Source of the DNA: an uncultured Porphyromonadaceae bacterium
GTDB taxonomy: Bacteria > Bacteroidota > Bacteroidia > Bacteroidales > Muribaculaceae
Length of the DNA stretch: 24,321 nt
Assembly: GCA_902462525.1 (NCBI GenBank)
Contig: CABQCA010000017.1
Coordinates: 1 to 24,321 of the forward strand
Direction of reading: 5' to 3'
Below, piece after piece: positions 1-7,855 of this stretch. Numbering within the stretch: the first letter of the stretch is position 1; every line of letters begins with the position of its first letter. The position numbers were made by a program, and so were the translations under genes. The notes below the pieces were generated by a model. The model saw only the letters and a list, made by a program, of their open reading frames with translations, did no database searches and was not told where the DNA came from.

Positions 1-1295
1 GAAAAATTAAGCCCGGTCTCGACTTCGCTTTCGGCTTTACCGATGAAAAATACATCGACAAGGCCCTCGAACGCGGCTGGCTCATAACCGACGACGGGCA
101 GACATCGCCCGCCATCTGGGCACGCACCAACGAGCTTAACCTTGAAGTGAACCTCGAACCTTTCAAGGGTTTCAAAGTGCAGCTCACATTCAACCGCACC
201 GACAACCGCAATTCGCAGATTCAGTTCATGTATGCCGACATGCCCACCACGCTTTCCGGCTCGTATACACGCACCCATTGCGCAATCCTCACGGCTCTGA
301 AAGGCTCGAGCGCCAAGGACGGCTACCGGTCCGAAGCCTTCGACAAGTTCCTCGAAAACATTCCCGAGGTTCGCCGGCGTGTCGAAGCACAGTATATGGG
401 TACACACTATCCCACAGGCGGTTTCATGGACGGCAGCCCGTCGGCAGGGCAGCCTTTCAATCCCGCGACAGGCACCGTGAGCGAGACTTCGTCCGACGTC
501 CTCATTCCGGCATTCCTCGCCGCCTACACAGGCACCTCGGCATCGTCGCAGACTCTTGACCCGTTCCCCTCGTTCTCGGCGGTTCTTCCCAACTGGCGCA
601 TAACCTACGACGGTCTCATCAATCTCGGCCGCATGCGCAACATCTTCAAGACCTTCACCCTCAGCCACGCCTACCAGTGCACCTACTCGGTGGGGTCCTA
701 TTCATCGTTCCTCAACTGGGCCCCGGTCGAAGGCAGCGACCGCCTCGGCTTCACCCGCGACGAGACAACCGGCGAGCCTACCCCTTCGTCGCCATACAAC
801 ATTTCGTCGGTCGCCATCACCGAACGATTCGCACCGCTTATCGGCGTCAATGCCACCCTCAAGAACGAACTCCAGTTCAACGCCGAGTACCGCGATCAGC
901 GCACACTCACGCTCAACACTTCTGCCGGACAGGTGGTGGAAGCCACCCAGCGCTCTATCCGCATCGGCGCCGGATACAAAATCGTAGGCTTCAACACTGT
1001 GCTTAAGATGAAAGGCACTCAGACCGGCGTGAGCAACGACCTCACGCTCAACGCCGAGTGTACATTCCAGAAAAATCAGGCCCTTATCCGCCGTATCGAA
1101 GGCAACTATACCCAGCCCACCAGCGGCAGCAACACCTTGGGCATCAACTTCACCGCATCGTATATCCTCTCCAAACGCCTCACAGTCTCCGCCTACTTCG
1201 ACCACCAGGTCAACAGCCCCATCGTCACCACCAGCGCCTATCCCACCACCAACACCTCCTACGGCCTCAGCCTCAACCTCTCCCTCGCCCGCTGA
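1..1295 (+). CDS. sprA: Cell-surface protein SprA, C-terminal part (5' truncated)
   Basis: The reading frame is open from base 3 to the TGA at 1293-1295, so the gene begins before the window; about 430 residues are visible. SprA is the very large outer-membrane translocon barrel of the type IX secretion system in Bacteroidota. The call rests on family-like segments: NLEPFKGFKVQLTFNRTDNR followed by QIQFMY, then LPNWRITYDGL, and a repetitive beta-strand-rich end (NELQFNAEYRDQRTL and similar) running to LSLNLSLAR. Alternating polar and hydrophobic strands fit a barrel end. The GC-rich codons match uxaC and dnaJ and contrast with the neighbouring defence genes. It converges on res, with only 34 bases between the two stops. 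The family call is from memory of its motifs; the N-terminal part is not available to confirm it. Confidence 0.82.
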   Translation, partial: KIKPGLDFAFGFTDEKYIDKALERGWLITDDGQTSPAIWARTNELNLEVNLEPFKGFKVQLTFNRTDNRNSQIQFMYADMPTTLSGSYTRTHCAILTALKGSSAKDGYRSEAFDKFLENIPEVRRRVEAQYMGTHYPTGGFMDGSPSAGQPFNPATGTVSETSSDVLIPAFLAAYTGTSASSQTLDPFPSFSAVLPNWRITYDGLINLGRMRNIFKTFTLSHAYQCTYSVGSYSSFLNWAPVEGSDRLGFTRDETTGEPTPSSPYNISSVAITERFAPLIGVNATLKNELQFNAEYRDQRTLTLNTSAGQVVEATQRSIRIGAGYKIVGFNTVLKMKGTQTGVSNDLTLNAECTFQKNQALIRRIEGNYTQPTSGSNTLGINFTASYILSKRLTVSAYFDHQVNSPIVTTSAYPTTNTSYGLSLNLSLAR

Positions 1296-1329
1296 TTTCC
1301 TCGCCTTGTACAGAATGGCGCAATTTACC

Positions 1330-4300
1330 TTATCTGATTGCTGTCATTGCATCGATAAGATCCTGATAACAGGTGACTTTGTGATAGCGTACACTGGCAG
1401 TCGACATTTCGTTGAATAGCTGAGTGCAGCAGTCAATCTTTGCATTTTCTATCGCGTTGAGCTGCATGGATTGGAGCGAACCCTTGGTTTCTGCAATGAA
1501 GAAAATGTGCTTGACGTTTCCACGTTCCATCGCTATAGCCCAGTCCGGAGCATAACTTCCGACCGGTGTAGGTATACGGAACGAGCGTGGCAACTTTGCG
1601 TACACCACGACTTCGTTTGCCTCGTCAAGGTCATGCGCGAAATTGCGCTCTCCGATACTGTCGGAAATCACATAGTCGGTTATGTGTTTTGTTGCCTTGT
1701 AGGCCTTATTGAACTCTGCTTGGCTTGCGACAGTGAAGATGTCGGAATCATATTTGCCTTCCGTCATGTGGTAGTGGATATGGTCGACAATCATAGTGGC
1801 TTTCTGCTCACGGATAATCTGTATGACTTTCCGGATAAATTCCTCGGGATTGTTTCGGAACATGGCTAATTTTCCAGGGTTCAGCCCCTGAAGAATCCCG
1901 GCAGTAGTGCGACGTGTGATGTTTGCACCTTTGGCCACTTGTCCGATAAGGTCATATTTCACAGTTGATGTGCTGACATCGGTCAGCTGTTGTGAAGTCG
2001 AGCGGGTTCTTCCGAACTCGGTGACATCTTCATCATCTTGTTCGCCCGTTATTTTGACATATCGTAGGGTGCGCACCTGTAACTCGTCGGTGTTGAGATG
2101 GAGGATCGCTTTTTCGATAAGTTCCTGTGAATTGTAGCTTACAGTATAGACATACTGATGGTTGATTTCGCGCCAAAGTGCCTGAAACTGCTCCTTGTTG
2201 AAATTGTCGTTGGTAGTCTGTACCGGCACCTTGGTTTTTGAGCCGTTCTCCGTCATACCGTCAAGCTGCGACTGATCGAAGATGGAGTTGATTAGTTTCG
2301 TGACACCTTCGGCTATCGGTGCGAGTTTCTCACCGTATGGTACCAGTGATTCGGCTGCAAGGTCAGCATGATATTTCGGAGTGATGTTGCCCTGAGCATC
2401 TACATAATCGTTATCTTCAAGATAGACCATTATACGGCTTGCCTCGCTGTCGGTGATGGTATGGGGCTGGCCGCCAACCCTGATAGTCTTGCCCTCGAAA
2501 TAGTTTGACGATGCTTTTGATGCGCGTTCGCGTAGCGCCTCGCGGGTTTCGCGTTGGAGAGCCGAAGTAAAGTCGGAATAACTCTCATTGGCGATTACGG
2601 TCAGCACATTTATGTTGTGGACTTCTTCGCCAAGCAGTTCTTTGTCTTGGCGTATGCCGTTTCGGTCAACGCATATACGCAAACCACGCCCGACTTCCTG
2701 ACGTTTGGCGGTAGTAGAATTGCTGTGGCGCAGAGTGCATATCTGGAACACATTCGGATTGTCCCATCCTTCGCGGAGTGCGGAGTGAGAGAAAATGAAA
2801 CGTGTAGGTTCGTCGAAACTCAACAGCCGCTCTTTGTCGCGGAGAATAAGGTCGTAGTCCGACGCCTCTTCGCTAACGTCACTGCCACGCTTCACCCTCG
2901 TGTCTGTCATGCGGCCTGTCTTTTTGTCAATCGAGAAGTATCCGCGATGGGTTTCGCTTGGATGAAATCGTCGCAAGTATTGGTTATATTCTTCTTCGAA
3001 TATGTTAAATTCTCCGCTCAATAGTCGGGCATATTCTTCCTCGAATATCTGCTGGAAAACACCCTTGACTTCGTTTCCGTCGGCGTCGTAAGAGCGATAT
3101 TTCGCCACCTCGTCGATAAAGAACAGGGATAGGCACTTGATTCCCTTCTTGAAAAGCTCGCGTTCTTTCTCGAAGTGTGCTTTGATGGTTTCGCGTATCT
3201 GGACGCGCTGTAAGTGGAGTTCGTTCTGAGCTCCGACAACCTGCCCCTTTACTATTGTCTGGCCATTTGTGAAAACCACATAACCGATGGGCTGACGGTC
3301 GGTGCCGGGACAGATCTCCGAAACGGTATAGCCGTTGTATTCGAGCAATTCGTTTGACTCGACAAAAAGAGAGTCACCCACGCCGAAGGTCTTGATTTTG
3401 CGACGCGGCTCGCCGGCTGCGTTCTTTACCTCAATCTCTATTCGCGCCATCGGTGGCTTGTTGGGCGATAGCACAATGTTGTCGAGATACATATAACCAT
3501 TTGTACCACGGAGATTTTTGAGTTCAAAGCCTATGACACGGATTCGTTTCACCAGTCGCTCTTGAAAAGCGTCGAGAGCGTCAAGGGCATAGACGGTATC
3601 ATGCTTCGTCTTGTGTGTCGCGGAATAGTTCAGCACGAAAAGCGGGTTGAACTTTTTGAGAGCCGCTTGCGTGGCTGCGCCCTCCATCTTCTGCGGCTCG
3701 TCCATGATGATGATTGGGCGGTTGGCGGCTATGACATCAATCGGGCGGCGCGAGCCAAATTCATCACGCTTTGAGTAGATGATACGGCTTTCCTTTGAGC
3801 GGCCGCCCTCTTTTAGGGAAGCGGCGAAAGCCTGTGTGTTTATAATCATCACATTCAGTCCGGCGTCCTGCGAGAACTGGTCGAGCTGATTGAGGTTCGA
3901 GCTATTGTAGACAAACCAACGTGCTTTCTTTCCGTAATGCTCCATGAAGTGTTCTTCGAGCATTCGGAACGACTTGGCTACACCCTCGCGGATAGCGATG
4001 CTCGGTACCACGATGATGAACTTCGACCAGCCGTAAAGCTTGTTGAGTTCAAACATCGTCTTGATATAGACGTAAGTCTTACCCGTACCGGTTTCCATCT
4101 CGACATCGAGGTTGACGGCACCGAGACCGTCGATCCGCGAGAGAGATTTGGAAAGAGGTACGCCTGCGGAAGTCTGCACGGAGTGGAGATTTTCGAGAAG
4201 CTGTTTAGCCGAAAGTTCCACGTCGGCATTACGATAGCCGTCATCGTCACCGTAAAAACGGAATGTTCCTTTTTGCAGACGACCCAGGTCGCGGCGATAG

Positions 4301-4395
4301 TGGGTAGCGTCGCGGTTTGGTTGTCCGGTGAAGATAGCTGTAGTGTTATCGACTGCCTCAGTCTGATAACCCTGTATTTTGAATTTGAATTTCAT
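1330..4395 (-). CDS. res: Type III restriction endonuclease subunit Res (DEAD/DEAH helicase-nuclease)
   Basis: A 1021-residue ATP-dependent translocase and nuclease that works with Mod to cut unmodified DNA. Visible order: Walker A TGTGKT at residues 102-107; motif II in the form DEPQ (232-235), typical of type III Res; motif V region HSALREGWDNPNV (537-549); motif VI QEVGRGLR (566-573); and a C-terminal PD-(D/E)XK nuclease site with P950-D951 followed by E969-T-K971. The start at 4395 (MKFKFKIQGYQ) is preferred because the family begins with such a stretch. An in-frame GTG at 4443 would add 16 residues that are unlike the family and lie inside the upstream remnant gene. With the 4395 start it overlaps that remnant by 38 bases. 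All nuclease and helicase residues I can check are present, so it looks intact. It is the last gene of the leftward operon. Confidence 0.93.
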   Translation of the reverse strand: MKFKFKIQGYQTEAVDNTTAIFTGQPNRDATHYRRDLGRLQKGTFRFYGDDDGYRNADVELSAKQLLENLHSVQTSAGVPLSKSLSRIDGLGAVNLDVEMETGTGKTYVYIKTMFELNKLYGWSKFIIVVPSIAIREGVAKSFRMLEEHFMEHYGKKARWFVYNSSNLNQLDQFSQDAGLNVMIINTQAFAASLKEGGRSKESRIIYSKRDEFGSRRPIDVIAANRPIIIMDEPQKMEGAATQAALKKFNPLFVLNYSATHKTKHDTVYALDALDAFQERLVKRIRVIGFELKNLRGTNGYMYLDNIVLSPNKPPMARIEIEVKNAAGEPRRKIKTFGVGDSLFVESNELLEYNGYTVSEICPGTDRQPIGYVVFTNGQTIVKGQVVGAQNELHLQRVQIRETIKAHFEKERELFKKGIKCLSLFFIDEVAKYRSYDADGNEVKGVFQQIFEEEYARLLSGEFNIFEEEYNQYLRRFHPSETHRGYFSIDKKTGRMTDTRVKRGSDVSEEASDYDLILRDKERLLSFDEPTRFIFSHSALREGWDNPNVFQICTLRHSNSTTAKRQEVGRGLRICVDRNGIRQDKELLGEEVHNINVLTVIANESYSDFTSALQRETREALRERASKASSNYFEGKTIRVGGQPHTITDSEASRIMVYLEDNDYVDAQGNITPKYHADLAAESLVPYGEKLAPIAEGVTKLINSIFDQSQLDGMTENGSKTKVPVQTTNDNFNKEQFQALWREINHQYVYTVSYNSQELIEKAILHLNTDELQVRTLRYVKITGEQDDEDVTEFGRTRSTSQQLTDVSTSTVKYDLIGQVAKGANITRRTTAGILQGLNPGKLAMFRNNPEEFIRKVIQIIREQKATMIVDHIHYHMTEGKYDSDIFTVASQAEFNKAYKATKHITDYVISDSIGERNFAHDLDEANEVVVYAKLPRSFRIPTPVGSYAPDWAIAMERGNVKHIFFIAETKGSLQSMQLNAIENAKIDCCTQLFNEMSTASVRYHKVTCYQDLIDAMTAIR

Positions 4396-4645
4396 CGGTT
4401 TCAGGTAATATGTTACATGCCCATTCAGGCACATTTTCCACATATAATTTACCTAAAACGCCATTCGTAAGCCTGAATAACAGCAAAGCGTCTCTTCCGT
4501 CAACCGAATTGTCGTAGACATATAGTCGGTCGACAAATTTCGCTATTATTTCACAATTCAGGATCGATTTATAAAATCTTGATATAATCTTTGTGATCGG
4601 GACATCATGGCCACCCTCGATTACGCGGTTGGCGATATTATTCAC
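4358..4645 (-). pseudogene. Zeta-toxin-like / predicted ABC-type ATPase, C-terminal remnant lacking the P-loop half
   Basis: The 95 residues from a GTG at 4645 contain the segment IANRVIEGGHDVP, then RFYKSILN, then RLYVYDNS. These match the second half of the small zeta-toxin-like ATPases, whose usual length is near 190 residues. The first half, with Walker A and the catalytic Asp/Glu region, is absent: the frame meets a stop (18 bases upstream of the GTG) and the preceding gene ends two bases before this one starts. The kinase site is therefore missing, so toxin or kinase activity is not expected. It lies between the small gene at 4647-4850 and res. I infer an internal deletion of about 100 codons from an originally complete gene. 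An alternative is a short protein that has kept a scaffold role. Family recognition is by motif only. Confidence 0.62.
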
Positions 4646-4646
4646 T

Positions 4647-4850
4647 TCAGAGGATGGTACTCAATCGTTTGCTCCATTTTGCTTTTAGAGCGATTCGTTG
4701 ACTGTCAACAGATTCATTGACTCGCCGTTCTGCTTCACGTCGACGGACCATTGCATCTTCAGCGACCTCTTTCATGATGCACTCCAGCATTTCATCCGAA
4801 GGTTCGCTGCCTGAGGTAAAGCGGTATGAATTCAATTCCTGTTCCGACAT
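4647..4850 (-). CDS. Small antitoxin-like protein normally paired with zeta-like ATPase
   Basis: A 67-residue, highly charged, helix-rich protein starting MSEQELNSYRFTSGSEPSDE, with a Glu/Arg/Lys-rich middle (EVAEDAMVRRREAERRV) and a basic end. Small proteins of this look commonly precede zeta-like ATPase genes in Bacteroidales, where they may act as antitoxin or partner; that role is inference from context. Here the partner survives only as a C-terminal remnant two bases downstream. An exact -7 promoter element (TAACTTTG) sits 31-38 bases before the start codon, so this gene and res may be transcribed separately from mod. No catalytic motif is visible. Start: the ATG at 4850 is the first in frame and fits the -7 element. 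Confidence 0.6.
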   Translation of the reverse strand: MSEQELNSYRFTSGSEPSDEMLECIMKEVAEDAMVRRREAERRVNESVDSQRIALKAKWSKRLSTIL

Positions 4851-4880
4851 AATTATCAGATTTCTTGTGTTTGTCAGTCA

Positions 4881-4888
4881 CAAAGTTA
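4881..4888 (-). promoter_or_regulatory. Bacteroidetes -7 promoter element before the small gene and res
   Basis: The minus strand reads TAACTTTG, an exact match to TAnnTTTG, 31-38 bases before the ATG at 4850. I see no clear TTTG at the -33 position. The gap between mod and the small gene (78 bases) is the longest in this operon, which fits a secondary promoter there. Confidence 0.4.
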
Positions 4889-4928
4889 TAACAAAATATT
4901 TACATGGCGTGTTTTAGGTTGGAATAAT

Positions 4929-6851
4929 TTACAGGATTTTGCGGATGGTTTCGGGAGAATAGTGGCGGAAGATTTGCTCGAAGTTGTCAAGGACATTGTC
5001 GTTGGCAGCGGAAGCATCACGCATTACGAAGTATTGCGGCTTCATCTTCGCAATCTCCGTCACGGTTGATTCGTTCACTTCGGTGTCGAAGGTGGCAATA
5101 AGATAATTACCGTCAACGAAGAATACCTTTTTGCCGTTGACCTCCTGCGTCTCTATCTTGGCCGACAGTTCGATGTCGAGTTCGGGTAGAACTTGGAAAA
5201 GCAGGTCGAGCGGTGTGCGGTCGGACTTGACGTTGTCAACAGTAGTGAATATATTCTGAGCGTCGAAGTCCTCCGGTGTATAGAACACATCTTCCATGTT
5301 CGATAAGTCGAGTTTGAGGACACGGAAGCCGATGTCAAGGCCTTGACCTTGGAGACCGGCTTCTTCTTTTATTTTCTTCCCGGCACGGCGAATACGTTCC
5401 TCACCGATTTGGCAGATGGTTTCGTAGCCCGCCTTACGCGCTTCGCTCTTTTCATCAGTTACTTCGGGAAGCTGCACCATGATGAACTTTCGCCTGCCTC
5501 CGTCCTCGGCATTAAGCTTCATAACTGCATGGGCAGTTGTGGCACTTCCGCTAAAGAAGTCAAGGACCGTGAAATCGTTAGCATTGTCGTTGATGGTAAG
5601 GCTCAGTAGATATTTAATGAGATCTGTTGGCTTAGGGAAGTCAAAAATTCGTTTATCTCCTAATATTTTAGAAAACTCTTTAGTTCCTTCCTGATTGAAT
5701 ACTGAAGTTATAAGAGAAAGCGGAGTCCCCTTTCTCATAACACCATTTTCGTCTTTAAGGTATTGTTTGAAACGGACGCTATAACCTGTTGCTGTTTTTG
5801 AAATCACAATCTCATTATTGGCATATGCTTCGTCAAATTTTTCTTTAGACCATATCCATCTTCCGCCTTTGGGAGGATATATAGTTTCGCCATTATGATG
5901 AATCGCATACATCAAATTTGCGCGAGATCCTTTGCTTGTAGAAGCTAAAGGTTGAGTTACATAACCACCTCTTGTAAGGAATTTTTCATCTTGTTTGGAA
6001 TAACCTGCTATCAGATCTTCACTTAAAGTACTTGTAATGCTTTCCAATGGACTTTTGGAATACGCAAGAATGTATTCGTGGACATATGCAACGGAATTGG
6101 TTCCGCCACCAGCTCCATATTTGTTTTTCCATACGAACTGACAAACGCAGTTTCGTTCACCAAATATTTCGTCACAGACCTTACGTAAATTCTCAACTTC
6201 ATGGTCATCTATTGAAATAAAGATAACTCCATCATCAGCGAGTAAGTCGCGTGCGACTTTGAGACGAGGATAAATCATATTAAGCCAATCAGTATGAAAG
6301 CGACCATTGCTTTCGGTGTTGCGCTGCATCGGATCGAGGACTTGGTTTCCGTCCTCGTCGAAAAGACCATTCGACTGCTCAAAATCATTTTTACCCTGTG
6401 CAAAATAGTCATTATAGACAAAGTCATTGCCTGTATTATAGGGAGGGTCTATGTAAATCATCTTGATTGCGCCCAGATAGTTCTCACGGAGAACTTTGAG
6501 TACATCAAGATTATCACCCTCGATGTAAAGATTTTTGGTGTTCCAAAAATCTACGGAAGCATCGAGGTCGGGACGAAGGGTTTTGTCGGTAGCCTCATTT
6601 GCAAGGCGAGACGCGGCGCGCTTATCAGGCCATGTGAACTGATAGCGTTCCTCTGCCCCGTCGAGCAGGTCTTTCGACAACTCGTCGCGGAGCTTGTCGA
6701 AGTCGATGGCATACCGACTCTCATATCTAAAAGAGCCGTCGGGCATCGTGATTTTATCAGCCGTTTCAGTAACGCACTGAGGAAACAACGCGGCTATCTT
6801 CGCCACATTGTCCTCAGCTGCATCAAGGCTTTTCATTCGTAGTTTATCCAT
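4929..6851 (-). CDS. mod: Type III DNA adenine methyltransferase subunit Mod
   Basis: A 640-residue methyltransferase that transfers a methyl group from S-adenosylmethionine to adenine in the recognition site and directs Res to that site. Catalytic motif IV is DPPY at residues 135-138 (MIYIDPPYNTGNDF). The SAM-binding motif comes later, DFFSGSATTAHAV at 431-443. This IV-before-I order marks the beta class, as in EcoP1I/EcoP15I Mod, and the length is close to theirs. IFDFPKPTDLI (402-412) precedes the SAM motif, as usual. Residues about 240-400 form the target-recognition region, and the DNA for it is much more AT-rich than the flanks (I count 27% G+C at 5641-5700 and 55% at 5461-5520), suggesting recombinational exchange of specificity. 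The ATG directly follows the DUF4391 stop codon with no gap, so the two are co-translated. Confidence 0.95.
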   Translation of the reverse strand: MDKLRMKSLDAAEDNVAKIAALFPQCVTETADKITMPDGSFRYESRYAIDFDKLRDELSKDLLDGAEERYQFTWPDKRAASRLANEATDKTLRPDLDASVDFWNTKNLYIEGDNLDVLKVLRENYLGAIKMIYIDPPYNTGNDFVYNDYFAQGKNDFEQSNGLFDEDGNQVLDPMQRNTESNGRFHTDWLNMIYPRLKVARDLLADDGVIFISIDDHEVENLRKVCDEIFGERNCVCQFVWKNKYGAGGGTNSVAYVHEYILAYSKSPLESITSTLSEDLIAGYSKQDEKFLTRGGYVTQPLASTSKGSRANLMYAIHHNGETIYPPKGGRWIWSKEKFDEAYANNEIVISKTATGYSVRFKQYLKDENGVMRKGTPLSLITSVFNQEGTKEFSKILGDKRIFDFPKPTDLIKYLLSLTINDNANDFTVLDFFSGSATTAHAVMKLNAEDGGRRKFIMVQLPEVTDEKSEARKAGYETICQIGEERIRRAGKKIKEEAGLQGQGLDIGFRVLKLDLSNMEDVFYTPEDFDAQNIFTTVDNVKSDRTPLDLLFQVLPELDIELSAKIETQEVNGKKVFFVDGNYLIATFDTEVNESTVTEIAKMKPQYFVMRDASAANDNVLDNFEQIFRHYSPETIRKIL

Positions 6852-7490
6852 TTATAATGTAATTCTATTTTTCAATTTTTGGAGTTCAAGGAAAAGTTCT
6901 CTTTTACGTCTTGGCTGTTTGGTGGAGTTCATTTGACGCTCCAAAGCAGCTATCTGACGGAGTAATCTGTCTCGTTCTTCATCGACCTTAATTTGCTCGG
7001 TGAGCGAGTTTTCTTGCTCAACCGAGAACTGACCGATAGATGAAACGAGAGATTGCCATACGGCATCAAGGTTTAACAGTGTGGTAGTTAGGAGTGAGTA
7101 GTGAGTAGTGAGGAGTTGCCAGTCGGTGAGGAAAAGTTTAGTGTGATAAACTGCCAGTCGGTATTCTTCTTCGTAGCGAAGAAGGTAAACGATGTGCTGC
7201 GGAATACTCTTAGCGAGAAGGACGATATTTTTTGTATCGAAGTCGCGAGATTTGAGCGATACTTCGATAACGAATATTTCCTTAACCTCGGCACCCTCGG
7301 CGATAGCCGGGAGTGTGCGCGGCGCAATCCAGTTGACAAAGTCAAGACGCGACACATCGCCATCGAAACTTTCACGTTGCGATGGCTTCCAGTCGAACCG
7401 CTTAAAAAGCTGCGCCTTAGGTAGTGAGCGTTTTACCCGAGTTGACTCGGGTAAACCTAAGTTAGGAGTGAGCAGAGAGGAGTTATTCAT
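6852..7490 (-). CDS. DUF4391-family protein of the type III R-M operon, carrying in-frame heptamer-repeat insertions
   Basis: A 212-residue protein. The core segments GLPESTRVKRSLPKAQLF, EIFVIEVSLKSRDFD, PQHIVYLLRYEEEYRLAVY and LNLDAVWQSLV fit the DUF4391 family, which is often found beside type III modification genes; its biochemical role is unknown to me. The C-terminal 50 residues are Lys/Arg/Glu-rich and helical (ERDRLLRQIAALERQMNS), perhaps a coiled coil. Two pieces look inserted: the N-terminal NNSSLLTPN and, at about residues 124-135, LLTTHYSLLTTT. Both are translations of 7-base repeat arrays. The start codon overlaps the end of the upstream four-helix gene by eight bases (ATGAATAA), so translation is probably coupled. 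The native protein probably began just before LGLPEST. Confidence 0.8.
   Translation of the reverse strand: MNNSSLLTPNLGLPESTRVKRSLPKAQLFKRFDWKPSQRESFDGDVSRLDFVNWIAPRTLPAIAEGAEVKEIFVIEVSLKSRDFDTKNIVLLAKSIPQHIVYLLRYEEEYRLAVYHTKLFLTDWQLLTTHYSLLTTTLLNLDAVWQSLVSSIGQFSVEQENSLTEQIKVDEERDRLLRQIAALERQMNSTKQPRRKRELFLELQKLKNRITL
7087..7121 (+). repeat. Heptamer array A inside the DUF4391 gene (consensus GTKAGKA)
   Basis: Successive 7-base units read GTTAGGA, GTGAGTA, GTGAGTA, GTGAGGA, GTTGCCA. Translated in the DUF4391 frame on the minus strand they give LLTTHYSLLTTT, between the family segments LTDW and LNLDAVW. The array runs in plus orientation. Confidence 0.85.
7417..7484 (+). repeat. Heptamer array B at the junction of the four-helix and DUF4391 genes, with an embedded palindrome
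   Basis: Units GTTAGGA, GTGAGCA, GAGAGGA occupy 7461-7481, and a related fragment TTAGGTAGTGAGCG lies at 7417-7430. Between them is a perfect inverted repeat (7432-7455). The array covers the stop of the four-helix gene and the first codons of DUF4391, encoding NNSSLLTPN. Plus orientation. Confidence 0.78.
7432..7455. repeat. Perfect 11-bp inverted repeat with 2-base loop near the DUF4391 start
   Basis: TTTACCCGAGT, TG, ACTCGGGTAAA. An outer pair CTTAGG (7416-7421) and CCTAAG (7456-7461) can extend the stem past a 10-base bulge. It lies 36-59 bases into the DUF4391 reading frame, where a hairpin in the mRNA could affect translation. It encodes LPESTRV, a native family segment, so part of the symmetry may be coincidence. 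Confidence 0.75.
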
Positions 7491-7842
7491 CGCAAATATG
7501 TTTTGATGTCGTTTTGGTTATCTTTGTCAATAGTTTCATCAGTTCCTCGCAATCGGAGTTTATTGAATTATACTCTGATTCAGATAAGTAATTCGTTTTT
7601 GCGAGCAGTTCGAGCCAGTAAAGAGTTTCACCGCACTCTTTATATGCGATGTATGTTTTCGATAAAAAGTCTTTCTTGCTTATAGCATATTGAGCCTCGG
7701 TAAGATTTGCGCCTATTGATGTTCCGGACCGTAATATCTGTTTTGATAAGACAAATTCTTTTTTGTCCTCACAAAGATATTTGTAAAGATTTATAATCCT
7801 GACAGCAAATGCTTTTGCTTTTTCCAAAGTAACACTGCTCAC
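7483..7842 (-). CDS. Four-helix-bundle protein (S23 / rRNA intervening-sequence protein family)
   Basis: A 119-residue protein with the family pattern KAFAVRIINLYKYL, EFVLSKQILRSGTSIGANL, then DFLSKTYIAYKECGETLYWL and a final helix. It is the small four-helix-bundle family first seen in 23S rRNA intervening sequences and related to Avd of diversity-generating retroelements; its function is not established. The gene is AT-rich (I count 37% G+C over 7501-7560) compared with its neighbours. Its GTG start at 7842 and its 3' end both lie inside 7-base repeat arrays of opposite orientation, as though the gene had arrived as a repeat-bounded cassette. It starts three bases after the helicase stop and overlaps the DUF4391 start by eight bases. 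Family members usually begin close to where this one does. Confidence 0.85.
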   Translation of the reverse strand: MSSVTLEKAKAFAVRIINLYKYLCEDKKEFVLSKQILRSGTSIGANLTEAQYAISKKDFLSKTYIAYKECGETLYWLELLAKTNYLSESEYNSINSDCEELMKLLTKITKTTSKHICDE

Positions 7843-7855
7843 TACTCACTCCTCC
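7833..7855 (-). repeat. Heptamer array C at the junction of the helicase and four-helix genes
   Basis: On the minus strand the units are AGGAGGA (partial), GTGAGTA, GTGAGCA, GTGTTAC. The array contains the helicase stop and the GTG start of the four-helix gene. It is in opposite orientation to array B, so the two bracket the gene at 7483-7842 as inverted repeats sharing GGAGTGAG. Confidence 0.8.

Noticed and set aside
7087..7121. Sequencing or assembly artefact for the heptamer arrays
   Set aside because: Five separate imperfect arrays all keep their genes open, which an artefact would rarely do.
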